Positions 7,976 through 16,076 of a DNA stretch of 57,409 nt are shown one piece after another. The notes under the pieces were generated by a model, which was given only the letters and a program-made list of their open reading frames with translations, made no database searches and was not told where the DNA came from. The stretch covers positions 1 through 57,409 of the forward strand of contig NZ_QOWJ01000019.1 of NCBI RefSeq assembly GCF_003332885.2, written 5' to 3'. Position numbers and translations under genes: made by a program. Each line of letters starts with the position of its first letter. Position 1 is the first letter of the stretch. This stretch comes from Paracnuella aquatica. GTDB taxonomy: Bacteria; Bacteroidota; Bacteroidia; Chitinophagales; Chitinophagaceae.

Positions 7976-8751
7976 ATCATACGACCCTTTTACCGACCCT
8001 CGAAAACGGCATACTCACGGTTACCATTAACCGACCTGATAAATTGAATGCACTCAATAAAGACGTATTTACCGACATCGATGCGGTGCTGCAGGAAATT
8101 GAAAGCAATAAGGAAATAAAAGCCGCCATCATTACCGGCAGCGGCGCAAAAGCATTTGTTGCAGGCGCCGACATTTCGGAATTTACCGGCCTGAATGGTG
8201 ATGAGGGTATGGCCTTGGCCAGACGCGGACAAAATATATTTTTCAAAATCGAACAGGCCACCAAACCAATTGTGGCTGCAGTAAACGGGTTTGCCTTGGG
8301 CGGCGGTTGCGAGCTGGCCATGGCCTGTCATTTCCGCATTGCCAGCGAAAACGCAAAGTTTGGCCAGCCAGAAGTAAACCTGGGACTGGTACCCGGCTAC
8401 GGCGGCACGCAACGATTGGTGCAATTAATTGGCAAAGGCCGTGCATTGGAACTGCTGCTTACCGCCAACATGATTGATGCGCAAACAGCGTTGCAATATG
8501 GGCTGGTAAACCATGTGGTGCCACAAGATCAATTGCTGGAGAAAACAACGGCGCTGCTGCAAACCATTTTGCAGAAAGCACCGCTTGCCGTTGCCCATTG
8601 CATTCGTGCAGCCAACGCAGCTTTTGAGCCCAATCACCAAGGATATGAAGTGGAACTGGAAGCATTTGGTGCCTGCTTTAACACAGCAGACATGAAAGAA
8701 GGTGCAACCGCATTTTTGGAAAAACGCAAAGCCAACTTTACGGGCAGTTGA
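7972..8751 (+). CDS. Enoyl-CoA hydratase/isomerase family protein (crotonase)
   Basis: A 259-residue crotonase. The oxyanion-hole segment AGADISEF, the ALGGGCELAM glutamate and the GQPEVNLGL glutamate (equivalents of the two catalytic glutamates of rat enoyl-CoA hydratase) are all present, so it should hydrate trans-2-enoyl-CoA in beta-oxidation or a related acyl-CoA route. It overlaps the previous small membrane protein gene by four bases and shares an operon with the B12-binding mutase subunit. A strong terminator follows at 8827-8870. Confidence 0.93.
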   Translation: MNHTTLLPTLENGILTVTINRPDKLNALNKDVFTDIDAVLQEIESNKEIKAAIITGSGAKAFVAGADISEFTGLNGDEGMALARRGQNIFFKIEQATKPIVAAVNGFALGGGCELAMACHFRIASENAKFGQPEVNLGLVPGYGGTQRLVQLIGKGRALELLLTANMIDAQTALQYGLVNHVVPQDQLLEKTTALLQTILQKAPLAVAHCIRAANAAFEPNHQGYEVELEAFGACFNTADMKEGATAFLEKRKANFTGS

Positions 8752-8826
8752 TTGCCGCATACATGAAATTGCGGCCACTGTCCACTGCATGTAACCAGTA
8801 AAATGACAGCAATAGTTTTTATACAA

Positions 8827-8870
8827 ATGCCGGGGTAATTTTCACAAACGAAAATGCCCCGGCATTTTTT
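8827..8870 (+). terminator. Rho-independent terminator after the crotonase operon
   Basis: Arms ATGCCGGGG and CCCCGGCAT with an inner TTTTC/GAAAA stem, followed by TTTTTT. Confidence 0.9.
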
Positions 8871-8886
8871 ATAATCATAAACAAAC

Positions 8887-9264
8887 ATGACAGTAACCAA
8901 CAAATCGATGATGATTTTAGTAGCCGGCCCTTACCGCTCCGGCACCAATGACGATCCTAAACTTATTGAAGCCAATGTACAGGCCATGACGCAGACTGCA
9001 CTGCAATTGTACCGCATGGGCCACATGCCCGTGCTGGGCGAATGGTTTGCATTGCCGCTGATCGATGCAGCAGGTTCCAAACAAATGGGCGATGCAATTT
9101 TTAATGAAATGTTTCACCCGGTTGCGGTTAAACTCATAGAGCATTGCGCTGCTGTGTTGCGGATTGGTGGCCCATCTTCTGGCGCTGATGAAATGATCAA
9201 CACAGGGAAAGCAAAAGGCAAGATCATTTTCCAAAGCATTTCGGAGATACCGCAGATTGCATAA
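8887..9264 (+). CDS. DUF4406 / nucleoside 2-deoxyribosyltransferase-like protein
   Basis: A 125-residue protein. It opens with MILVAGPYRSG, the phosphate-binding beginning of the nucleoside 2-deoxyribosyltransferase-like (DUF4406) fold. The family C-terminal signature is present as GGPSSGADEM, then AKGKIIFQSISEIP. Related enzymes cleave or exchange N-glycosidic bonds of deoxynucleosides; for DUF4406 itself the reaction is not established. The ATG at 8887 follows a strong terminator by 17 bases, so a separate promoter would have to lie in or before the hairpin, or the gene is read through. A second start at 8908 is possible. Confidence 0.8.
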   Translation: MTVTNKSMMILVAGPYRSGTNDDPKLIEANVQAMTQTALQLYRMGHMPVLGEWFALPLIDAAGSKQMGDAIFNEMFHPVAVKLIEHCAAVLRIGGPSSGADEMINTGKAKGKIIFQSISEIPQIA

Positions 9265-9287
9265 AATTCAAATAGCGAATACAGACT

Positions 9288-11186
9288 TTATTTCCACTTC
9301 AGCTTGCCGCTTTCATCGCCGCTTACAATTGCTTCTGCCTGCAAAAAGTGCAGCACTTCTTTGGCTTTGTCTTTTGGTGTGCCATGCATTGCATCGAGCA
9401 ATTCCGATAGCATTTTTGGTTGCTGCAATTGCCGCTGAATATGCTTGCTGATGGCATCAAATTCAGCGGGTGTCAGTGGCGTTTTTTTACGTTGTAAACA
9501 AACATCACATGTCCCGCAATTTTGCGCAGAGGCATCGCCAAAATACTGGTTGATAAACCTGCTGCGGCAGTCCTTTGTGTGTACGTACTCCAGCATTTTT
9601 TTTACCCGAGCAGCAAACGATTCCCTGCGTTGCCGGTACGCCGCATGGTCCATTGTTAACTCCGCTGCAGGCACCCGGTGTTTGCGCCAGAATATATTTG
9701 GCTGGTCGTTGGCTACCGTGTATTGAATAATGTGCAGCGACGCTATTTCCCGCAGTTGTTGCTTTATCTCTTCTTCCTTCAGGCGCATTAGTTTTGCAAG
9801 CAACGCCTCTGAAATATTTGCCGGAAAATCAAAGATGCCGCCATAGGTACGCAGCAGCATAGTAGTGAGCGGTTCGTATTTTGGATACGATTCATAAAAC
9901 TCGTGCAGCAGTTGCCGCGATGCAGTAAACACCACCGTTGCCGGTGCAAAGCTGCGTTCATTGAAATCAAACCACCCATCGCTTTCCAAAGCTTTCAATG
10001 CATACAATGCAGTAAGGCTATCCAGCTTAAAGTTCTTTACAAAGGCATCGAAGCGAAAATCAAAAGCCTGGTCTTCGCCGGTATAGGTAGGCATTTGTAA
10101 AAAATTGACCAACGCACCAAACACCGCTTTTATTTCAGTGAAAGATGGATAACGCTTTTCGGGCAAAGCTTCCAGTTCCTGTAGTTCACGTTCGCTATAG
10201 AGCAGTACTGCATAACTTTTGTTGCCATCGCGGCCGGCACGACCTGCTTCCTGGTAGTAGTTTTCCAAACAATCAGGCACATCGTAATGCACCACGGCCC
10301 GTACATCGGGTTTATCGATGCCCATACCAAATGCATTGGTACAAACCATCACTCGTGTTTTATTTTGAATCCATGCTTCCTGTCGTGCAGCACGTTCTTC
10401 ATTGCTTAACCCCGCATGATAAGGCTGCGCCGAAATACCCCGCAGTTGCAATAAGTCCGATATTTCCACCGTACGCTTCCGGCTTTTGCAATACACAATA
10501 GCAGTGCCTGGCACTTTGGTTAGGATCTGCGTCAGCTTATTGATTTTTGCATCTACCGCAAAGGCGCTGTAGGATATATTTTTCCGCTCAAAACTTTGCC
10601 GCAATATATGCGATTCTTTAAACCCGAGTTGATTACAAATGTCCCCTTGCACGCCTTCGGTAGCCGATGCAGTCAGTGCCAGGAGCGGCACATCACGCAG
10701 TTGTTTGCGCAGTTGTGCAATGCGTAAATAGGCTGGCCTGAAATCATAACCCCATTGCGAAATGCAATGCGCTTCATCAACAGCAAGCAGGTTTACATTC
10801 AATGCAGGTAAAAACTCCTGGAAGAGATCGGTTTCCAGCCGTTCCGGCGAAACGTACAACAATTTATACGGGCCGTATGCCACGTTTTTGAGCGTTTGTA
10901 CAATTTGCCTGCGCGATTGTCCGGAGTAAATGGCAGCGGCTAAAATGCCTCTTTGCTTGAGCCCTTCCACCTGGTCTTTCATCAGCGCAATGAGCGGCGA
11001 CACCACAATGCAAATACCTTCCTGCGACATTGCCGGCACCTGGTAGCAGAGCGACTTGCCGCCACCCGTGGGCAGCAGGGCCAGCGTGTCCTTTCCAGCC
11101 ATCACCGATTCGATGATCTGTTGCTGCAAGGGCCGGAACTCGCTGTAACCCCAGTATTCGTGGAGTATGTCGTGGATGGAATGCAT
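9288..11186 (-). CDS. recQ: RecQ family ATP-dependent DNA helicase
   Basis: A protein of 632 residues from the ATG at 11186. The open frame also has a TTG at 11195, but that codon lies inside a repeat. Superfamily 2 helicase motifs are LLPTGGGKSLCYQ (Walker A), DEAHCISQWGYDFRP (DEAH plus the RecQ aromatic loop), and the late QEAGRAGRDG arginine fingers. After the helicase core come a zinc-binding segment with four cysteines (about CRSRF to CDVC) and a winged-helix-like end; a clear HRDC domain is not visible. RecQ unwinds DNA 3'-5' in recombination repair and fork restart. The start codon directly abuts the repeat at 11191-11263. Confidence 0.95.
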   Translation of the reverse strand: MHSIHDILHEYWGYSEFRPLQQQIIESVMAGKDTLALLPTGGGKSLCYQVPAMSQEGICIVVSPLIALMKDQVEGLKQRGILAAAIYSGQSRRQIVQTLKNVAYGPYKLLYVSPERLETDLFQEFLPALNVNLLAVDEAHCISQWGYDFRPAYLRIAQLRKQLRDVPLLALTASATEGVQGDICNQLGFKESHILRQSFERKNISYSAFAVDAKINKLTQILTKVPGTAIVYCKSRKRTVEISDLLQLRGISAQPYHAGLSNEERAARQEAWIQNKTRVMVCTNAFGMGIDKPDVRAVVHYDVPDCLENYYQEAGRAGRDGNKSYAVLLYSERELQELEALPEKRYPSFTEIKAVFGALVNFLQMPTYTGEDQAFDFRFDAFVKNFKLDSLTALYALKALESDGWFDFNERSFAPATVVFTASRQLLHEFYESYPKYEPLTTMLLRTYGGIFDFPANISEALLAKLMRLKEEEIKQQLREIASLHIIQYTVANDQPNIFWRKHRVPAAELTMDHAAYRQRRESFAARVKKMLEYVHTKDCRSRFINQYFGDASAQNCGTCDVCLQRKKTPLTPAEFDAISKHIQRQLQQPKMLSELLDAMHGTPKDKAKEVLHFLQAEAIVSGDESGKLKWK

Positions 11187-11190
11187 GAAA

Positions 11191-11263
11191 GTCAAAAGTA
11201 AAAAGTAAAAAGTGGAAAGGGTGTCTTTTAAATAGAGACATCCTTTCCACTTTTCTAAATACT
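11191..11263. repeat. Simple-unit inverted repeat abutting the recQ start
   Basis: Left arm 11191-11226 is built of repeated AAAAGT/AAAAAGT units ending GTGGAAAGGG. The loop is about eight bases. Right arm 11235-11263 carries CCTTTCCACTTTT. The core stem of about 18 bases is nearly perfect. The element begins four bases from the recQ ATG. Confidence 0.75.
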
Positions 11264-11305
11264 CAGAAGGACGACTAATTGTATATCCAACTCGCTAGCA
11301 GTGAT

Positions 11306-11333
11306 GTTCTTTTTTGCTCCTGCAAAAAAGAAC
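11306..11333. repeat. Perfect 12-bp hairpin
   Basis: Arms GTTCTTTTTTGC and GCAAAAAAGAAC with the loop TCCT. Lies in the gap between copA (upstream on minus) and recQ, and could terminate copA transcription on the minus strand because A/T runs flank it. Confidence 0.6.
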
Positions 11334-11345
11334 CAAAAAAGCAGG

Positions 11346-11374
11346 CCCGAGATCAATGACAGCCTGATCTCGGG
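11346..11374. repeat. 10-bp hairpin next to the previous one
   Basis: Arms CCCGAGATCA and TGATCTCGGG with a nine-base loop. Together with the 11306-11333 hairpin it forms a compact two-hairpin block in the copA-recQ gap. Confidence 0.6.
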
Positions 11375-11478
11375 TTCGTTCCCTGATTAAGCTTTTGTGC
11401 TACTGTGGTAAACGACTATCGGCCCTTGATTGGGGGAGCTAATGATGTAGGATGGTCGCAGATAATTGACGGTCCTTC

Positions 11479-11519
11479 AATCGTAAATCCGAAATCGTAA
11501 ATCATAAATCGCAAATCCC
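11479..11519. repeat. Solo arm of AAATCGTAAATCC-type units after the copA stop
   Basis: About five degenerate copies of an 8-9 bp unit (AATCGTAA, ATCCGAA, AATCATAA, AATCGCAA), ending directly at the copA stop codon. No complementary arm is found nearby. The same AATCCGAAATC unit is seen at 40.45 and 49.0 kb. Confidence 0.6.
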
Positions 11520-11520
11520 A

Positions 11521-13635
11521 TCACACAACTTTCTTCACAAACAACCTTCCCGAATTTATTGCCAACACCACATCGCTCAGGCCCATGACCAGTGCGGCAA
11601 ATGCCGGACTTAAAAAGCCCAACGCTGCAATGGGGATGGCAACAATGTTGTACGAAAACGCCCAGAACAAATTTTGTTTGATGGTGAGATAAGTATTGCG
11701 ACCGAGGCCCAGTGCTTCGGGCAGCTTTTTAAGGCCGCTGTTCATCAGCACCACGTGTGCACTTTGCATGGCCAGTTGCGAAGCATCGCTCATAGAAATA
11801 CCGATGGTGGCTTTTGTCAATGCCGGTGCATCGTTGATGCCATCGCCAACCATGATGGTGGGCTGCTGCTCCGACAGTAACGCGATCTTGGTCAGCTTTT
11901 GTTCTGGTGTTTGCTCGGCAATCACTTCATCGATGCCCAGTGTATCGGCCAGTTGCTTGCATTTTTCATAGCGGTCGCCCGAAAGCAAAATGGTTTTAAT
12001 ACCACGGACACGCAGGTAGTTTACCACATCGGCCGCTTCGGCCCTGATCTCGTCCTGCAGGTCAATCCAGCCAAGCAGTTCGCCATTGCGCAGCACATAA
12101 ATGTTGTGGCTTTGATCGTTGGTTAAATGTGCCGCTACTTGGTACGAACCGGCTTTGTACTCATTGCCATCAAAATCGGTGGCTACCATGCCGAGGCCTT
12201 TTACTTCCTCGACCTTTTTCCAGCGGATGGGCGCTGCACCTTTCCATGCTTCCACAATGCTTTTTGCCAGCGGGTGGTTCGAAAATTTTTCCAGCGACCA
12301 AACAATGTTTTTAAAATCAGTTTCGGCAATGTTGGTAAACGAGTAGTTGGCGATCACAAATTTGCCGGTAGTAAGCGTGCCGGTTTTGTCAAAAACCACC
12401 TGCTTAATGTTGCGGAACAACTCCAGGCTTTTTGCCTGCCGAAAAAGAATGCCGTTGCGAGCACCACGGCCCAAACCTACGGCAATGGCGGCAGGTGTGG
12501 CTAAACCCATAGCGCAGGGACAGGCAATAACCAGTACCGCAATGCTACGCATCATAGCGGGGGTAAATGCACCTAAAATAATCCAGTTGGCAATCAGCGT
12601 TACCGCTGCAATGCCCAGCACCACGGGCACAAAAATGGCAGAGATGCGGTCGGCCAGTTGCTGCACCGGAGGCTTTTCGCCCTGCGCTTTTTTTACCATG
12701 TTCAAGATGCCCGAAAGCACGGTATCGTTACCGGCAGCAGTAACAATTGCTTTTACCGAACCGCTTTCCAGCACCGAGCCGCCAATGAGCATGTCTTTTT
12801 TGCCTTTGGCAACGGGCAGGCTTTCGCCGGTAAGCAAGGCTTCGGAAACCTCGGCTTCGCCCCATAATATTTTACAGTCGGCAGGCACCTGCTCGCCGGT
12901 GCGGATCAGCAACAGATCACCATTTTTTAGTGCCGTACTTTCCACCGGAAAAACATGCTCCTGGTGCTGGTCGTCGTAGGCAATCATGTTGGCCATTACC
13001 TTTTGCGATTTCACCAAAGCCTTCAGCGAACGCTGCGTGCTTTTCATGGTGCTTTCTTCCAAAAACTCACCAAAGAACACCAGCGTAATGATGGTTGCTG
13101 CGGTTTCAAAAAAAAGGTAATCATCGCCAAGGCCCATCAGCGCACCAATAAGGCTGTACACAAAAGCCGCGGTGGCGCCGATGGAAATCAGCACGTTCAT
13201 ATTGGGAATACCATCGCGCAGGCTTTTAATGGCCGAACGGCCAAAATGCCGCATGCCCACAAAGTACACGGGCAGCGTAAGCGCCAGTTGCACCCAGGGG
13301 TTCATGAGCCAGTGAATGTGCAGGCCCGGAATCATGTGCAGCATCAGCACCAACGTAAAAGGCAAACAAAACCAGAAACGCTGGATGTTGTTGTGTAAAA
13401 ATGGCTTTTTGCCTTCGGTAGCCACGCCACCTTCCGAAGCTACTTTGTAGCCCAGTCCTTCCATGCCTTTGGCCAGTTGCTGTTTGGTGGCAGCGCCGTT
13501 GATGTCGAAAGAGACATCGCCATCGATGGGGTTTACCGAAACGTTTTGTGCCCCGCTTTGCTGCAGGTATTTATTGATGGTAAGCGCACAGTTGGCGCAG
13601 TGTATGCCGTCTACTTTCCATTGTATCTTTTCCAT
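11521..13635 (-). CDS. copA: Copper-translocating P-type ATPase (P1B)
   Basis: A 704-residue heavy-metal P-type ATPase. The N-terminal HMA domain has HCANC (Cys13, Cys16). About eight membrane helices follow; the CPC ion-binding motif is at 372-374, the phosphorylation motif DKTGT at 416-420, the HP motif in SNHPLAK, and the hinge GDGINDAP. CPC together with an HMA CxxC points to Cu(I) or Ag(I) export. It sits in the inner membrane. No metal regulator lies beside it. A minus-strand TACCTTTG box lies 20 bases before the ATG. Confidence 0.93.
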   Translation of the reverse strand: MEKIQWKVDGIHCANCALTINKYLQQSGAQNVSVNPIDGDVSFDINGAATKQQLAKGMEGLGYKVASEGGVATEGKKPFLHNNIQRFWFCLPFTLVLMLHMIPGLHIHWLMNPWVQLALTLPVYFVGMRHFGRSAIKSLRDGIPNMNVLISIGATAAFVYSLIGALMGLGDDYLFFETAATIITLVFFGEFLEESTMKSTQRSLKALVKSQKVMANMIAYDDQHQEHVFPVESTALKNGDLLLIRTGEQVPADCKILWGEAEVSEALLTGESLPVAKGKKDMLIGGSVLESGSVKAIVTAAGNDTVLSGILNMVKKAQGEKPPVQQLADRISAIFVPVVLGIAAVTLIANWIILGAFTPAMMRSIAVLVIACPCAMGLATPAAIAVGLGRGARNGILFRQAKSLELFRNIKQVVFDKTGTLTTGKFVIANYSFTNIAETDFKNIVWSLEKFSNHPLAKSIVEAWKGAAPIRWKKVEEVKGLGMVATDFDGNEYKAGSYQVAAHLTNDQSHNIYVLRNGELLGWIDLQDEIRAEAADVVNYLRVRGIKTILLSGDRYEKCKQLADTLGIDEVIAEQTPEQKLTKIALLSEQQPTIMVGDGINDAPALTKATIGISMSDASQLAMQSAHVVLMNSGLKKLPEALGLGRNTYLTIKQNLFWAFSYNIVAIPIAALGFLSPAFAALVMGLSDVVLAINSGRLFVKKVV

Positions 13636-13654
13636 GCTCGCTGTGTCTTTGCTG

Positions 13655-13662
13655 CAAAGGTA
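13655..13662 (-). promoter_or_regulatory. -7 box of copA promoter (TACCTTTG)
   Basis: Reads TACCTTTG on the minus strand, 20 bases before the copA start; fits the Bacteroidetes TAnnTTTG consensus. Confidence 0.5.
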
Positions 13663-13826
13663 CCAAGGGGTGAAAAGGTGGTGAAAGATCGCATGGGCTA
13701 TCTTTTCAACGAGGTTGCAAAAGGGGGAATTTTAAGTAAATATTTTTGCAGTGGGGATGCAGATTTCACGCAGCGGACACGGCGGGATGGCGGCGCAGCG
13801 GGTTGTTTGGCACCAATGCGGTAGTT

Positions 13827-14004
13827 CGTCATTGCGAGGCGCAGTGGTGTATTATTGTAAAATGTATTTCCTGCGCCGAAGCAATCTCTTGCTCCTTAAG
13901 CGGCTCTGCTAAAAACGAACTAGCGACCAAGCTGATTGGGGGAGATTGCTTCGGCGCACACCGCTCATTTTACAACAACGCTTTCGCTGCGCCTCGCAAT
14001 GACG
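13827..14004. repeat. MITE-like inverted repeat (CGTCATTGCGAGGCGCAG termini)
   Basis: An element of about 178 bp with perfect 18-base inverted ends, an inner GCGCCGAAGCAATCTC / GAGATTGCTTCGGCGC pair and a TTGTAAAATG / CATTTTACAA pair. Termini of this kind are scattered in many bacterial genomes. It fills most of the gap between the divergent copA and tsaE genes and ends 41 bases before the tsaE -7 box. No ORF lies inside. Confidence 0.75.
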
Positions 14005-14044
14005 GTTTACCGGCTGGCTGGCTGCGGCGTTTGCCACGCCAAAC

Positions 14045-14052
14045 TATCTTTG
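14045..14052 (+). promoter_or_regulatory. -7 box of tsaE promoter (TATCTTTG)
   Basis: TATCTTTG ends four bases before the ATG at 14057, so transcription would begin at or just after the start codon: a candidate leaderless mRNA. Confidence 0.55.
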
Positions 14053-14056
14053 CCGC

Positions 14057-14473
14057 ATGAAACAGGAATTAAGCCTGCACGAACTGGAATCGTTTGCCGC
14101 CGAATTTTGGCAACAGGTGGCTAATGCCAAAGTGATCCTTTTTTACGGGCAAATGGGTGCCGGGAAAACAACGCTTATCTCGGCCCTGTGCCGGGCACTG
14201 GGCGTACAGGATACGTTGAGCAGCCCCACATTTTCCATCATCAACGAGTACGCCGACGGGCAGGGCCGCCCCGTTTACCATATGGACCTATACCGCCTCA
14301 ACTCCTATGAAGAAGCCGTGCAGGCCGGCGTGGAAGACTGCATTACTAGTGGCTACACCTGCCTGGTAGAGTGGCCCGAAAAAGCCCCGCAGCTTTTTGA
14401 TGCACAAACAGTGCAGGTGCACCTGTCGGTAATGGATGGGGGCAAGCGGCTGGTGGAAGTAAAAGGCCTGTAA
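14057..14473 (+). CDS. tsaE: tRNA threonylcarbamoyladenosine biosynthesis ATPase TsaE
   Basis: A 138-residue P-loop protein with GQMGAGKTT at 31-39, SSPTFSIINEY, HMDLYRL and LVEWPE, all TsaE signatures, and the normal family length. TsaE works with TsaB and TsaD in the cytosol to place t6A at position 37 of ANN-decoding tRNAs; its ATP hydrolysis resets the complex. It is followed 64 bases later by alanine dehydrogenase in the same direction. This tsaE-ald neighbourhood is, to my knowledge, common in Bacteroidetes. Confidence 0.94.
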   Translation: MKQELSLHELESFAAEFWQQVANAKVILFYGQMGAGKTTLISALCRALGVQDTLSSPTFSIINEYADGQGRPVYHMDLYRLNSYEEAVQAGVEDCITSGYTCLVEWPEKAPQLFDAQTVQVHLSVMDGGKRLVEVKGL

Positions 14474-14537
14474 ATCATTCACATGGGTCTGGCATAACAT
14501 TCGTATTTTGGGCACTCAAAATAGAGTCCCGGCTCCC

Positions 14538-15752
14538 ATGTCGCAGCAGAAACCATTAATCAGCACTTCATTTTCTTATGAAACGCTTGAAGAAACCCTG
14601 GATATAAAACCCAAGGGTGCTCAGCTACACATCGGCATTCCCAAAGAAATTGCTTTCCAGGAAAACCGCATTGCGCTTACCCCCGATGCGGTAAGCGTGC
14701 TGGTGAGCAACGGCCACCAGGTAACCATCGAGCACAATGCCGGCGAGGCCTGTCATTTTTCGGACCGCGACTACAGCGAGGCCGGCGCCAGAATCGTGTA
14801 CGAACGGGAAGAGGTGTTTAAAGCGCCCATCCTGGTAAAAAGCGCCCCGGTTATTGAAGAAGACCTGCCGCTGCTGCAGTTGAACCAGATGATCGTTTCG
14901 CCCATTCACCTGAGTGTGCTGAAATCGGAGTTGCTCCAGAAAATGATGGAGAAACGCATCACGGCCATTTCGTTTGAAAACCTCAAAGACGACAGCGGCA
15001 ATTTTCCCATTGTACGTGGCATGAGCGAAATTGCAGGCTCCGCGGTGATGCTGATCGCAGCGCAATATCTTTCTTCTGCCAATCATGGAAAAGGCGTTTT
15101 ATTGGGCGGCATTTCGGGCATTGCGCCAACCAAAGTCATCATTCTCGGTGCGGGCATTGTGGGCGAATATGCGGCCCGTGCGGCACTGGCACTGGGTGCT
15201 TCGGTAAAGGTGTTTGATAACAGCGTGTATAAATTAAAACGCCTGCAAAATAATATTGGCCAACGCCTGTGGACCTCTGTAATCGAGCCCCGCATGCTGG
15301 CCAAACAACTCAAAACCTGCGAGGTGGCTGTAGGTGCACTTTCATCCGAAACTGGCCGCACACCAATTGTTGTAACCGAGGAAATGGTGAGCAGCATGCG
15401 CAAAGGCAGCATCATCATTGATGTAAGCATCGACCGCGGCGGCTGTTTTGAAACTTCAGAAATTACCACGCATGAATCGCCCATTTTTTTGAAATATGGC
15501 GTCATTCATTACTGCGTGCCCAATATTCCGTCAGGCTTTGCCCGCACGGCATCGCAGGCCATTTCCAACGTGCTGATGCCGCTGCTGCTGGAAGCCGGCG
15601 ACGAAGGCGGTTTTGAAAAACTGATCTGGCACAATGTGCACCTGCGCTCCGGCATTTATATGTTCAAAGGCGCCCTCACCAATTTTTATTTAAGCGAACG
15701 CTTCGGCATCAAATACACCGACCTGAACCTGCTGATTGCCAGCAGGCGATAA
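14538..15752 (+). CDS. ald: Alanine dehydrogenase (Ald/PNT family)
   Basis: A 404-residue protein from the ATG at 14538; the frame extends to a TTG at 14508, which I reject. The AlaDH/PNT N-terminal domain begins GIPKEIAFQENRIALTPD and HFSDRDY follows. The NAD-binding domain has GAGIVGEYAARAA, then DVSIDRGGCFETS and HYCVPNIPS(GF)ARTAS, all typical. The enzyme interconverts alanine and pyruvate plus ammonia with NAD. The N-terminus is about 35 residues longer than classical Ald, as in other Bacteroidetes members. The C-terminus is also diverged, so a related substrate is not excluded. Confidence 0.88.
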   Translation: MSQQKPLISTSFSYETLEETLDIKPKGAQLHIGIPKEIAFQENRIALTPDAVSVLVSNGHQVTIEHNAGEACHFSDRDYSEAGARIVYEREEVFKAPILVKSAPVIEEDLPLLQLNQMIVSPIHLSVLKSELLQKMMEKRITAISFENLKDDSGNFPIVRGMSEIAGSAVMLIAAQYLSSANHGKGVLLGGISGIAPTKVIILGAGIVGEYAARAALALGASVKVFDNSVYKLKRLQNNIGQRLWTSVIEPRMLAKQLKTCEVAVGALSSETGRTPIVVTEEMVSSMRKGSIIIDVSIDRGGCFETSEITTHESPIFLKYGVIHYCVPNIPSGFARTASQAISNVLMPLLLEAGDEGGFEKLIWHNVHLRSGIYMFKGALTNFYLSERFGIKYTDLNLLIASRR

Positions 15753-15785
15753 CCCTTGCCACTACATACCTGTTTTTCCTGGTGC

Positions 15786-15941
15786 TCAACCATGCATCCC
15801 CGGGTTGGGCGGTATGGGTATCAGTATGGTATCGGGCAATGGTTTGATCGGCTGGGTAAAGTTTACGTCTACGCTATCCTCCCTCAGGTCCTTTGAGCAC
15901 GCCGCCAGGCTCATCATCAGCAATATCAAAGCGTATTTCAT
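15786..15941 (-). CDS. Tiny putative lipoprotein (51 residues)
   Basis: Translated from the sequence directly: a basic start MKYA, a hydrophobic stretch, and the lipobox SLAAC with the lipidated cysteine at 15. A short acidic, then proline-rich tail ends PPNPGMHG. There is no family match I recognise. It lies convergent to ald, with its stop 33 bases from the ald stop codon. The signal peptide and lipobox make it credible despite its length; a plus-strand frame over the same bases has no such features. It is probably anchored in a membrane facing the periplasm. Confidence 0.6.
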   Translation of the reverse strand: MKYALILLMMSLAACSKDLREDSVDVNFTQPIKPLPDTILIPIPPNPGMHG

Positions 15942-16076
15942 AACCAAAAGTTTAGTGGTTAATACTCACACTTGGTTATACAAGTAAGGTACCAAATGAT
16001 GCTCTGCAGTTACGGCTGTTTTTGGTATAGGATGGAAAGGCTTTGATAAATGGATCAGCACCGGCAAATGCTGTTC

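Noticed and set aside
15736-15987. Plus-strand 83-codon frame after ald
   Set aside because: It overlaps the ald end and is antisense to the small lipoprotein, which has a convincing signal peptide and lipobox.
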